Positions 14,687 through 22,083 of a stretch of DNA of 64,000 nt are shown here, piece after piece. Where the stretch lies: NCBI GenBank assembly GCA_044221555.1, contig JBGAOY010000004.1:340293-404292 (forward strand), read 5' to 3'. The DNA is from JAEUJM01 sp044221555 (GTDB lineage Bacteria; Actinomycetota; Acidimicrobiia; Acidimicrobiales; DATDAH01). The position numbers and the translations under genes are program-made. The notes beneath the pieces are model-generated. The model did no database searches. It was not told the origin of the DNA and worked only from the letters and a program-made list of their open reading frames with translations. Positions within the stretch are counted from its first letter, which is position 1, and each line of letters opens with the position of its first letter.

Positions 14687-16035
14687 GGCACCGTCGCCGC
14701 AGCCCGGTCGATCACCTCGACGGTGGCGGATCGCCGGTCGCGTGCCTCGTCCAGCAGGCCGCGTCGCTCCGTCACGCTGCGCCAACTGCGATAGTCGCGG
14801 ATCAGGCGGGCGACCGCCTCGAAGGCGAACACCGCCAACAGGCCGTCGACCGCGGTGAGCACGGTGGCCAGGAGCACCCGGTCCCAGCCGTCGGCCACGA
14901 TCATGGCGAACACCCACCAGGTGAGCGGGAACGCGACCAACGACACCAGCAGGCGCACGGTGCCCTTGGTGACCGGGGCAGTGACCCGCCGGCTCGCGGT
15001 GCGGACGAGCGCGAACGGGATGAGGTTGACCAGGGCGCCGACCAGCGACACCGTGACGATCACGGTGACGAGCAGCGCGGTCCGCACCAGATGGCGGGCC
15101 AGCCGCGTCGGTCGGTAGCCGGCCACCAGCTCAGCGTCACGCACGCCCACGCCGGTGAGGTCGAGGTTGTAGTCGGCCACCGCCCGAAGCACCCGCGCTC
15201 GGTCGGTGTCGGATGCCCGGGCCAGGCGCTGGGCGAGCACCTCGCGCTCGCCGAGGGGCACGGTCGTCTCCCATCCCGTGTCCTGGCGACGGAGTGCGAT
15301 CTCGGCGGCGAAGCGCAGCGCCTGCTGCTCGCGCAGGTCGTCGTAGTGCGGTGACACCGCCTGCAGCCGGTCGGCGATGGCGACGGTCAGCCGGTCGACC
15401 GCGGCGTGGTTCTCCTCGTCCACCTCCTCGCCGTCGGCGACGTATCGGCCGATCGAGCCGTCGATGTCGATGGGCTCGCCGACCTGGGCCAGCGCCCGCG
15501 AGCGCAGGGCGATCTTGTCGTCGAACGTGAGGCCGATCGGCAGGATCACCACGCCCTCGACGCCCGCGGCCTTGGCGCCGAGCGCGATGCGGGCCGCGCC
15601 GGTGCGCACCTCGCTCAGCTGGGGGCGGTCGTGGGTGGTGCCCTCGGGGAAGATGGCCACCACACCGCGCTTCTGGAGCACCTCGTGGCAGGCGCTGAAG
15701 GTCGAGGCGTTCTGGGCCGTGCCCGTGCCCACGTCGGCCTTGCGGTAGACGGGGATCACCCCGGCGAGCGCGAGGAAGGGCCGCGCCGCCACCACGTCCC
15801 ACAGGGTCGACTTGGCCAGGAATCGGGGGACACGACCGAGCACGCGCACCAGCATCACCGGGTCGACGAAGCCGTTGAAGTGGTTCGAGACCACCAGTAC
15901 GGGGCGACGGCCCAGCTCCGGCCGCCGGGGATGGACCTCGACCCGCCGGTAGAAGCCCAGCAGCAGCACCCGGGCCAGCCACGCCAGCGCTCGGTCGGTC
16001 GATCGGCGGGCGATCGACGGCTTGGCGCGGCTCAC
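14683..16035 (-). CDS. PlsC-type lysophospholipid/glycerol-phosphate acyltransferase with C-terminal membrane domain
   Basis: 450 residues. The acyltransferase core lies in the first ~230 residues. Motif I NHFNGFVDP has the His-x5-Asp spacing found in GPAT/DHAPAT-like bacterial enzymes, and motif III is FPEGTTHDRP. The rest contains an Asp/Arg-rich connector and at least two pairs of hydrophobic helices (about 335-420), then a basic tail. It should transfer acyl chains onto glycerol-3-phosphate, dihydroxyacetone phosphate or a lysophospholipid at the membrane; acceptor not determined. GTG 16035 is chosen because a longer frame would run into the divergent gene starting at 16082. Confidence 0.82.
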   Translation of the reverse strand: MSRAKPSIARRSTDRALAWLARVLLLGFYRRVEVHPRRPELGRRPVLVVSNHFNGFVDPVMLVRVLGRVPRFLAKSTLWDVVAARPFLALAGVIPVYRKADVGTGTAQNASTFSACHEVLQKRGVVAIFPEGTTHDRPQLSEVRTGAARIALGAKAAGVEGVVILPIGLTFDDKIALRSRALAQVGEPIDIDGSIGRYVADGEEVDEENHAAVDRLTVAIADRLQAVSPHYDDLREQQALRFAAEIALRRQDTGWETTVPLGEREVLAQRLARASDTDRARVLRAVADYNLDLTGVGVRDAELVAGYRPTRLARHLVRTALLVTVIVTVSLVGALVNLIPFALVRTASRRVTAPVTKGTVRLLVSLVAFPLTWWVFAMIVADGWDRVLLATVLTAVDGLLAVFAFEAVARLIRDYRSWRSVTERRGLLDEARDRRSATVEVIDRAAATVP

Positions 16036-16081
16036 GGGTGCCGAAGCTACTGCCCGTCCGCCCCGGGTAGCGTCGGCGGTC

Positions 16082-16594
16082 ATGCTCCCAGGACAACCAC
16101 TCACGCCCGACCAACTCGTCGAGGTGGAGGCGATCTGTCGACTCAAGTACGCCTACGCCCGCTCGGTCGACCAGAAGCGCTGGGACGAGCTTTCCGGCCT
16201 GCTCACCGAGGACTGCGTGGCGGACTACAGCGGCGGCAAGTACCACCACGAGGGTCGTGACGACATCGTCGCCTGGATCAGCAACGGCATGGGGGCCGAG
16301 ACCTTCCTGTCCAGCCACAAGATGCACCATCCCGAGATCGAGCTCACGGGTCCCGACACGGCCACGGGGACGTGGGCGCTCGAGGACGTGGTGATCGAGA
16401 GCCAGTGGCAGATCATCATCCGGGGCGCGGCCTTCTACACCGACGAGTACGTGAAGCGCGACGGTCGCTGGCTGATCAGCCGGACGGCGTACCGGCGCGT
16501 CTACGAGACGATGGAGCCCTGGACGGCCACACCCGGCCTGCAGCTCACCGCCAGCTGGTGGGGGACCGACGGACAGAGCACGATCGACGCCTGA
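16082..16594 (+). CDS. SnoaL-like (NTF2-fold) protein
   Basis: 170 residues of one cone-shaped NTF2-like domain. Helix 1 is EAICRLKYAYARSVDQKRWDEL, split over residues 16-37, followed by LLTEDCVADYSGG and GRDDIVAWI, then strands including SSHKMHHPEIEL, TGTWALEDV and KRDGRWLISRTAYRR. Asp and His residues line the presumed pocket, as in scytalone dehydratase, limonene-epoxide hydrolase and steroid isomerase relatives. Substrate unknown. It lies divergent to the acyltransferase gene and upstream of the aromatic-catabolism region, where such proteins are common. ATG 16082 is the first start after the divergent gene. Confidence 0.78.
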   Translation: MLPGQPLTPDQLVEVEAICRLKYAYARSVDQKRWDELSGLLTEDCVADYSGGKYHHEGRDDIVAWISNGMGAETFLSSHKMHHPEIELTGPDTATGTWALEDVVIESQWQIIIRGAAFYTDEYVKRDGRWLISRTAYRRVYETMEPWTATPGLQLTASWWGTDGQSTIDA

Positions 16595-16717
16595 CCGCCT
16601 CGACCTGCGCCCGCGCCCGAGCGACAACTCGAACCCGAGCCGAAGGTCGACCCGTCGGCGAAGGCGGCGGGCGAGCGGTCGACCCCTGGGCCCTCCGACG
16701 ACGTCGGTCGGGCCCGG

Positions 16718-17374
16718 TCAGACCGTGAGGACGTCGATCGATCGTTGGAGGTGCGCGGCGAGCAGCGCCTGGGCCCCATCGGCGTCTGCGGCGATGACTG
16801 CGTCGCGCAGCTCGCGGTGCTCGTCGAGGACGGGCGCCGACCCACCGCGCCCCGCCGCGGAGGCCGTGGCGTAGCGCTGCGCGTGCTCGGCCAGCAGGGC
16901 GGTGATGCGGAGCAGCCAGCGCGAGTCGCAGCGGGAGAGCAGCGCGGCGTGGAAACCCTGGTGGGCCTCGATGCCCGACGCCACGTCGGAGATCGAGGTG
17001 AGGCGATCGTACGCACTGCGCACCAGGGCACGGTGATCCTCGTCGGTGCGCTCGACCGAGCGGCGCAGCGCACGCGGCTCGAGCAACAGCCGGAGCTCGT
17101 AGACCTCGCGGGCGTCGTCGAGCGACAGGGGGGCCACACGGGCCGAGCCGTGCGGCGTCAGCTCCACGAGACCGTCGGCGGCCAGCCGCTTGAGGCTCTC
17201 GCGCAGGGGAGTGGGCGACACCTGCCAGCGCTCGGCCAGCGCGGTGGTGACCAGCTTGTCGCCGGGCCCCAGATCGTTGCTGAGGATCGCGGCGCGCAGT
17301 TGCCGGTCGATCCACTCCGTCCGGGTGAGGGGCTGGGTCGCAGGTGCGGCGGGGGTGGGGCGGGTGGACGTCAT
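16718..17374 (-). CDS. GntR-family (FCD/FadR-type) transcriptional regulator
   Basis: 218 residues. The N-terminal winged helix-turn-helix has the GntR core VTTALAERWQVSPTPLRESLKRLAADGLVE (about residues 42-71). The C-terminal all-helical FCD domain has REVYELRLLLEPRALR, HQGFHAALL and a closing EHRELRDAVIAADADGAQALL helix; the His and Asp residues would bind a metal-coordinated carboxylate ligand. Divergent from the catabolic operon, with only 25 bp between the two start codons. A perfect 12-bp palindrome in that gap is the obvious operator, so it probably represses both itself and the operon until an aromatic-derived acid binds. Confidence 0.88.
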   Translation of the reverse strand: MTSTRPTPAAPATQPLTRTEWIDRQLRAAILSNDLGPGDKLVTTALAERWQVSPTPLRESLKRLAADGLVELTPHGSARVAPLSLDDAREVYELRLLLEPRALRRSVERTDEDHRALVRSAYDRLTSISDVASGIEAHQGFHAALLSRCDSRWLLRITALLAEHAQRYATASAAGRGGSAPVLDEHRELRDAVIAADADGAQALLAAHLQRSIDVLTV

Positions 17375-17381
17375 CTTCAAT

Positions 17382-17393
17382 ATTCTATAGAAT
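17382..17393. promoter_or_regulatory. Palindromic operator between GntR regulator and catabolic operon
   Basis: ATTCTATAGAAT is a perfect 12-bp palindrome in a 25-bp divergent gap. It is A+T-rich in an otherwise very G+C-rich region. TATAGA inside it can serve as a -10 box for the rightward gene, whose ATG (17400) lies 9 nt beyond the box, consistent with a leaderless transcript shut off directly by repressor. Confidence 0.7.
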
Positions 17394-17399
17394 CCCGCC

Positions 17400-18272
17400 A
17401 TGCGATTGGCGAGGTTCCTCCACGACGGGCGCGAACGGGGTGGGGTGGTGGTCGGCGACGAGGTCGTCGACCTCACCGTCGCGGCCCCCGACCTACCTGA
17501 CGATCCGGTGGCGTTGCTGGCTGCCGGTCCCGACGCGCTGGCTGCGGCCCAGGTGGCCGTCGACGGGGCCGACCGCCTGGCCCTCGACCAGGTCACGCTC
17601 CGCAACCCGGTTCCCCGACCCCACAATTTCCTGGCCATCGGGTTGAACTACGCCGACCACATCGCCGAGTCGGGCATGCCCACGCCGGAGCACCCCGTGT
17701 TCTTCAACAAGGAGGTCAGCTGTGTCACCGGCCCCTTCGACCCCATCCACCTGCCCCGCGCCAGCACGATGGTCGACTACGAGGGCGAGCTGGGGTTCAT
17801 CATCGGGCGCCGCTGTCGGCACGTGCCGGCCGACCGCGCCCACGAGGTGATCGCGGGCTACTTCGTCGTCGACGACGTGACCGCCCGCGACTGGCAGTTC
17901 CGCACGCCGCAGTGGAACCTGGGCAAGTCGTTCGACACCCATGGCCCGCTCGGCCCCTGGATCGTCACGGCCGACGAGGTGGGCGACCCGCACGACCTCG
18001 AGTTGAAGACGTGGGTGAACGGTGAGCTGCGCCAGTCGTCGAACACCAAGAACCTGGTGTTCGACTGCTTCGCGCAGGTGGCCACCCTCTCGACCGTGTG
18101 CACGCTCGAGCCCGGCGACCTGGTGGCCTCGGGCACGCCCGACGGCGTGGGCATGGCCATGTCGCCGCCCGCCTTCCTGGCGGCGGGCGACGTGGTCACC
18201 ATCGAGATCGAGGGCATCGGCACCATCGCCAACCCGGTGATCGACGAGCCCGCCGACACGGCCCTGATCTGA
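17400..18272 (+). CDS. Fumarylacetoacetate hydrolase (FAH)-family protein
   Basis: 290 residues. A small N-terminal domain (1-70) is followed by the FAH fold: NFLAIGLNYADHIAESG (76-92), metal-binding glutamates in DYEGELGFIIG (Glu128, Glu130), and VVDDVTARDWQ with Asp158/159 as further ligand. The mixed-beta region ends in LEPGDLVASGTPDGVGM. Family members cleave C-C bonds of fumarylpyruvate- or acylpyruvate-type ring-fission products, or decarboxylate/isomerise homoprotocatechuate intermediates. First gene of a four-gene run with a dioxygenase and a hydroxylase, so it likely processes a ring-cleavage product. ATG 17400 follows directly after the operator. Confidence 0.87.
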   Translation: MRLARFLHDGRERGGVVVGDEVVDLTVAAPDLPDDPVALLAAGPDALAAAQVAVDGADRLALDQVTLRNPVPRPHNFLAIGLNYADHIAESGMPTPEHPVFFNKEVSCVTGPFDPIHLPRASTMVDYEGELGFIIGRRCRHVPADRAHEVIAGYFVVDDVTARDWQFRTPQWNLGKSFDTHGPLGPWIVTADEVGDPHDLELKTWVNGELRQSSNTKNLVFDCFAQVATLSTVCTLEPGDLVASGTPDGVGMAMSPPAFLAAGDVVTIEIEGIGTIANPVIDEPADTALI

Positions 18273-18319
18273 CCCCAGAGCTGACCCTGATCTGACCGCT
18301 GATCCCGACCGGAGCCATC

Positions 18320-18733
18320 GTGGACCTCACCGACGCCATCCGCAGCTTCCTCGACGACCAGCCGGTGGGTGTGCTCGCCACGGCTCGTCCCGACGGCTCG
18401 GCCCGCCAATCGCTCGTGTACCACGTGCGCGACGGTGACCGGCTGCTGATCTCCACCGAGTCGAAGCGGGCCAAGGCCCGTGACGTCGAGCGCACCGGCA
18501 GGGCGTCGTACTGCGTGATGGCCCACGAGCGGCCGTTCCCGTCGGTCACCGTCGAGGGGCGGGCCAGGGTCGTCACCGAGGCCATCGGCGAACCCACCGC
18601 CCGCTTGTTCGGCCTGATCTTCGGTCAGCCGCCGGGCGACCCGCTCTCCGACGACGCCCTCGCGGCGGTCGACCGGGTGATCCTCGAGCTCACCGTCGAC
18701 CACGTCTACGGCGTGTCCCACTTCGAGCCCTGA
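18320..18733 (+). CDS. PPOX-class (probably F420-dependent) split-barrel oxidoreductase
   Basis: 137 residues, the size of a minimal pyridoxamine-5'-phosphate-oxidase-like split barrel. Features are the opening helix IRSFLDDQPVGVLATARPDG, then SLVYHVRDGDRLLISTESKRAKARDVERTG (about 33-62), in which the KRAKARDV basic patch matches the cofactor phosphate-binding site of FDOR-B proteins, and RPFPSVTVEGRARVV. F420 is the usual cofactor in actinobacterial members of this length, but FMN or heme cannot be excluded. GTG 18320 follows GGAGCC. Second gene of the catabolic run; it may reduce a double bond in an intermediate. Confidence 0.78.
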   Translation: MDLTDAIRSFLDDQPVGVLATARPDGSARQSLVYHVRDGDRLLISTESKRAKARDVERTGRASYCVMAHERPFPSVTVEGRARVVTEAIGEPTARLFGLIFGQPPGDPLSDDALAAVDRVILELTVDHVYGVSHFEP

Positions 18734-18741
18734 GGACCACC

Positions 18742-19653
18742 ATGACCATGCACCGCCTCACGACCGTCACCATCGGGGTGCCCGATGTCGACGCCACCGC
18801 CGGCTTCTACCGCGACTTCGGCCTCACCGAGGTGGGACCGGGCCGCTTCGCCACGCTCGACGGCGGGGAGCAGTTGCGCCTCGTCACCGCTCCCACGCGC
18901 CGACCCGTGGAGCTGGGGCTGGGGGTCGACGACCCGGACGACCTCGATCGCCTGGCTGCGGCGGCAACAGCGTTCGGCGCCAACGCGGCCCGCGACGGCG
19001 ACACCCTGCGCCTCGCCGAGCCGGTGAGCGGCTTGCCGGTGGTGGTCACCGTCGCCCCCCGCATCCAGCAGGTGGCGGCGGACGAGCCCGAGTGCAACCG
19101 GCCCGGGCGCACCACCCGCACCGACCGGCGGGCCGACGCGGTGACTCGCCGCGACCACGTGCAGCCCCGCAAGCTCGGCCACGTGGTCCTCGGGAGCACC
19201 GACCAGGCGACCACCCAGCGCTTCTTCACCGATGCCCTCGGCTTCAAGATCAGCGACGAGATCGAAGGCATCGCCGGGTTCCTGCGCTGCTCGACCGACC
19301 ATCACAACCTGTTGATCCAGGCCGCACCGGTGCAGTTCGTGCACCACACCTCATGGCAGGTCGACGACGTGGACGAGATCGGCCGGGGCGCGAAGGCCAT
19401 GCTCGACGGCGACCCCGAGCGTCACGTGTGGGGCCTGGGCCGGCACTATCTGGGCTCGAACTTCTTCTGGTACCTGCGCGACCCCGCCGGCAACTTCGCC
19501 GAGTACTACAGCGACCTCGACGTGATCGTCGACGACGAGCTGTGGGACCCCTCGGTGCTGGCCGACGAGCGGGCGCTGTACGCCTGGGGCCCGCCGCCCC
19601 CGATGTCGTTCATCGCCCCGGACGACCTGGCCGAGCTTATGGCCGGCGCCTGA
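18742..19653 (+). CDS. Type I extradiol dioxygenase (two-domain VOC)
   Basis: 303 residues with a degenerate N-terminal VOC module (1-110) and a metal-bearing C-terminal module, as in BphC/HsaC-type enzymes. The expected 2-His-1-Glu iron facial triad is visible: His147 in KLGHVVLG, His201/202 in FVHHTSWQV, and Glu254 in NFAEYYSDLD. It would open a catechol ring next to the hydroxyls. The catechol is not identifiable; the downstream MhpA-like hydroxylase suggests a phenylpropionate-like or steroid-like aromatic. The start ATG 18742 is 8 nt after the previous stop, and the next gene begins 3 nt after this stop, so the genes are co-translated. Confidence 0.86.
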   Translation: MTMHRLTTVTIGVPDVDATAGFYRDFGLTEVGPGRFATLDGGEQLRLVTAPTRRPVELGLGVDDPDDLDRLAAAATAFGANAARDGDTLRLAEPVSGLPVVVTVAPRIQQVAADEPECNRPGRTTRTDRRADAVTRRDHVQPRKLGHVVLGSTDQATTQRFFTDALGFKISDEIEGIAGFLRCSTDHHNLLIQAAPVQFVHHTSWQVDDVDEIGRGAKAMLDGDPERHVWGLGRHYLGSNFFWYLRDPAGNFAEYYSDLDVIVDDELWDPSVLADERALYAWGPPPPMSFIAPDDLAELMAGA

Positions 19654-19656
19654 GCG

Positions 19657-21234
19657 ATGTCCGGGCAGGGCGACGGGCCGGAGGACGGCATCCACGACGT
19701 CGCAATCGTCGGCTTCGGTCCGGTGGGCGCCACCCTGGCCGCGCTGCTGGCCCCCTGGCTCGAGTCGGTGGCCGTCTTCGAGCGGTCGACCACGGTGTAC
19801 CCGCTGCCGCGTGCCGCGCATCTCGACCACGAGGTCATGCGGGTGTTCGACGACGCCGGCGTGGCCGAGGGCGTGTTGCCTGCCACCACACCGGTGAAGG
19901 GCATGCACTTCCTCGAGCGGCTGGGTGGGCACAAGCTGTTCGGCTTCGATGCACCCGAGGGCCCCACCCGGTACGGCTGGCCCGCGGGGCTGATGTTCTA
20001 CCAACCCGAGCTGGAGGCCGCGCTGCGCCGCCCGTCGGCCCAGTGCCCGTGGGTCGAGGTGCACCTCGGCCACGACGTCGAGGCGGTCGTCGACCAAGGC
20101 GACCACGTCGAGCTCACCGTGCGCCACCTCGGCTCCGGGGATCTGTCGACACAGCGGGCCCGCTACGTCGTGGGGTGTGACGGGGCCCGCAGCACGGTCC
20201 GCAAGTCCGCCGGCATCACCTTCGACGATCTCGGGTTCGACGAGCCGTGGCTGGTGCTCGACGTCGAGTTGCTGCGGGACGACCTCGACCTGCCCGATGT
20301 GGTGCAACAGGTCTGCGACCCCGCCCGGCCGGCCACCTTCGTGCCCATGCCGGGGAACCGCCGGCGTTGGGAGTTCATGCTCCTGCCCGGCGAGGACCCT
20401 GCCCGCATGGAGCAGCCGGAGGTGTTCCGCCGACTCCTGGCCGACTGGGTGGATCCCGACGCGGTCGAGGTGATCCGCTCGGCGGTGTACCGCTTCCACG
20501 CGCTCATCGCGTCACCCTGGCGGGTCGGACGGCTGCTGCTGGCCGGCGACGCCGCCCACCAGATGCCCCCGTTCCTGGGCCAGGGCATGTGCGCCGGCGT
20601 GCGCGACGCCGCCAACCTGGCCTGGCGGCTTCACTGGGTGCTCGACGGCCTGGCCGGTGACCAACTGCTCGACACCTACGAGACCGAGCGCTCACCCCAC
20701 GTGCGGTCGATCATCGACCTGGCGGTCACCATGGGCTCGATCATCTGCACCCTCGATCCCGAGGTCGCCGCCGCCCGCAACCAGCAGTTCCGCGAGCACC
20801 CCGAACTGGCACCCACCGGCGAGCCCGGGGAGCTGCTGCCGGCGCTCGGGCCCGGCGTGTTCCAGCGGGATGCTGCGGGCGCGGTGGTGCCGCCGGCGGG
20901 CACCTGCTTCATCAACCCGCGCCTGGACGACGTGTTCTCGTCGCCGCTCGACGAGTACGTCCGGTCCCACTTCTCGATCCTCACCCGATGCGGGACGCCC
21001 ACGTGGAGACTCGACTGGGGCGGCGGCGCCGGAGGCGCGGGTGGCCGGCCCACCCTCCGCTCGGGCCCACCCGTGTCCGAGGAACACCAATTCCCCGAGG
21101 TGGACGCCTGGTTGGACGAGCACGGCGCCGCGGCCGTCATCGTGCGTCCCGACCACTACGTGTGGGGCGTCGCCAGGTCGCTCGAAGACCTGCCGGCGCT
21201 GATCGACCAGTTGGGCGAGCAGCTCCGCCCCTGA
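19657..21234 (+). CDS. FAD-dependent aromatic hydroxylase (MhpA-like)
   Basis: 525 residues. The Rossmann FAD site is GFGPVG (19-24), the DG motif is in VVGCDGARSTVRKS, and the second FAD motif is LLLAGDAAHQMPPFLGQGMCAGVRDA (GD at 297-298). A C-terminal thioredoxin-like region (about 430-525) closes the protein, as in MhpA and pentachlorophenol-monooxygenase relatives. It uses NAD(P)H and O2 to add a hydroxyl ortho to a phenol, producing the catechol for the adjacent extradiol dioxygenase. Last gene of the operon; it converges with a TetR gene 103 bp away. Confidence 0.86.
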   Translation: MSGQGDGPEDGIHDVAIVGFGPVGATLAALLAPWLESVAVFERSTTVYPLPRAAHLDHEVMRVFDDAGVAEGVLPATTPVKGMHFLERLGGHKLFGFDAPEGPTRYGWPAGLMFYQPELEAALRRPSAQCPWVEVHLGHDVEAVVDQGDHVELTVRHLGSGDLSTQRARYVVGCDGARSTVRKSAGITFDDLGFDEPWLVLDVELLRDDLDLPDVVQQVCDPARPATFVPMPGNRRRWEFMLLPGEDPARMEQPEVFRRLLADWVDPDAVEVIRSAVYRFHALIASPWRVGRLLLAGDAAHQMPPFLGQGMCAGVRDAANLAWRLHWVLDGLAGDQLLDTYETERSPHVRSIIDLAVTMGSIICTLDPEVAAARNQQFREHPELAPTGEPGELLPALGPGVFQRDAAGAVVPPAGTCFINPRLDDVFSSPLDEYVRSHFSILTRCGTPTWRLDWGGGAGGAGGRPTLRSGPPVSEEHQFPEVDAWLDEHGAAAVIVRPDHYVWGVARSLEDLPALIDQLGEQLRP

Positions 21235-21337
21235 TCTGAGTCGGCCGAGCAGGCGGAGCGGCGGAGCGGTCGCGGGGATCTGATCGCCGGCGCACCGGGC
21301 GGAGCCAGCGCCCGTGGGGCGAAGCGGGTGCCGGTGC

Positions 21338-21955
21338 TCAGGGGGTCGGGGCGGGTCGGAGCAGGGCCCGCAACGACCGCTGCAACACGGCCCGGGCCCG
21401 GTCGCGAGTGAGGCTCTGGGTGGTGCGCAGGCGCTCCCAGGCTTCCCAACTGGTCACCAGGTCGAGGGCGTCGAGCAGTGTGCAACGCCCTGCCCGTCCC
21501 GACTCCTCGTCGAGCTCGGGGGCGAAGGTGGCCGACACCTGGTCGCGCAGCACACGGGTGAGGACGACGAGGTTCTCGTCGATGGTCGGCGACCGGTGGC
21601 GCAGGAGCAGTGCCGCCCGCCGCACCGGTGACACGACCTCGAACAGCTCGCAGCGGCGTTCCACCAGGTCGCCGATGCGGTCGTCCAGCGAGCCCGTGGT
21701 GACCGGGGGCACGAGCAGCGGCTCGATCTGCGTGCGCTGACGGCTGACCGCTTCGAGCGCGAGGCTCTCGACATCGGCGAAGTGGAAGTACACCGACCGC
21801 AGGGAGACGCCGGCCTGATCGGCGATCTGCAGCGCGGTCGGGTCGGGGACGCCCCGGTGGTAGAGGCCGAGCATCGCGTCGACGATGGCCTCGCGAGAGC
21901 GTTCGTCGCGGAACACCAGGCTGTCGCGAGTGCTGGTCGCGTCCGCTTCCCCCAC
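21338..21955 (-). CDS. TetR-family transcriptional regulator
   Basis: 205 residues. The N-terminal helix-turn-helix is REAIVDAMLGLYHRGVPDPTALQIADQAGVSLRSVYFHFADVESL (about residues 20-64), where QIADQAGVSLRSVYFHF is the TetR recognition unit. The ligand domain is all helical with no recognisable pocket signature. It converges on the hydroxylase operon and is divergent to the Pat acetyltransferase gene (128 bp between starts), so the target could be either. GTG 21955 is chosen as the first in-frame start giving a short polar arm before the DNA-binding domain. Confidence 0.82.
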   Translation of the reverse strand: MGEADATSTRDSLVFRDERSREAIVDAMLGLYHRGVPDPTALQIADQAGVSLRSVYFHFADVESLALEAVSRQRTQIEPLLVPPVTTGSLDDRIGDLVERRCELFEVVSPVRRAALLLRHRSPTIDENLVVLTRVLRDQVSATFAPELDEESGRAGRCTLLDALDLVTSWEAWERLRTTQSLTRDRARAVLQRSLRALLRPAPTP

Positions 21956-22083
21956 CCCGCGATCCTCTCACATCCCGCGGTGGCGGCCCAGAGCGGTCAC
22001 ACGGCATCCGTGGCCGACGAGGGCCGGCTGCTCGAATCGCGAACCGTCACCCGTCCGGTCGCGTCCACCTCTAGGTTGGCGCC

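Noticed and set aside
16650..16717. Inverted repeat CCGAC/GTCGG after the SnoaL-like gene as a terminator
   Set aside because: Only 5 bp with flanking mismatches and no T-run; expected by chance at this G+C content.
21235..21337. GCGGAGCGGCGGAGCGG stretch as another copy of the dispersed repeat
   Set aside because: Shares only short GAGCGG words with the 56-bp element and lacks its conserved core.
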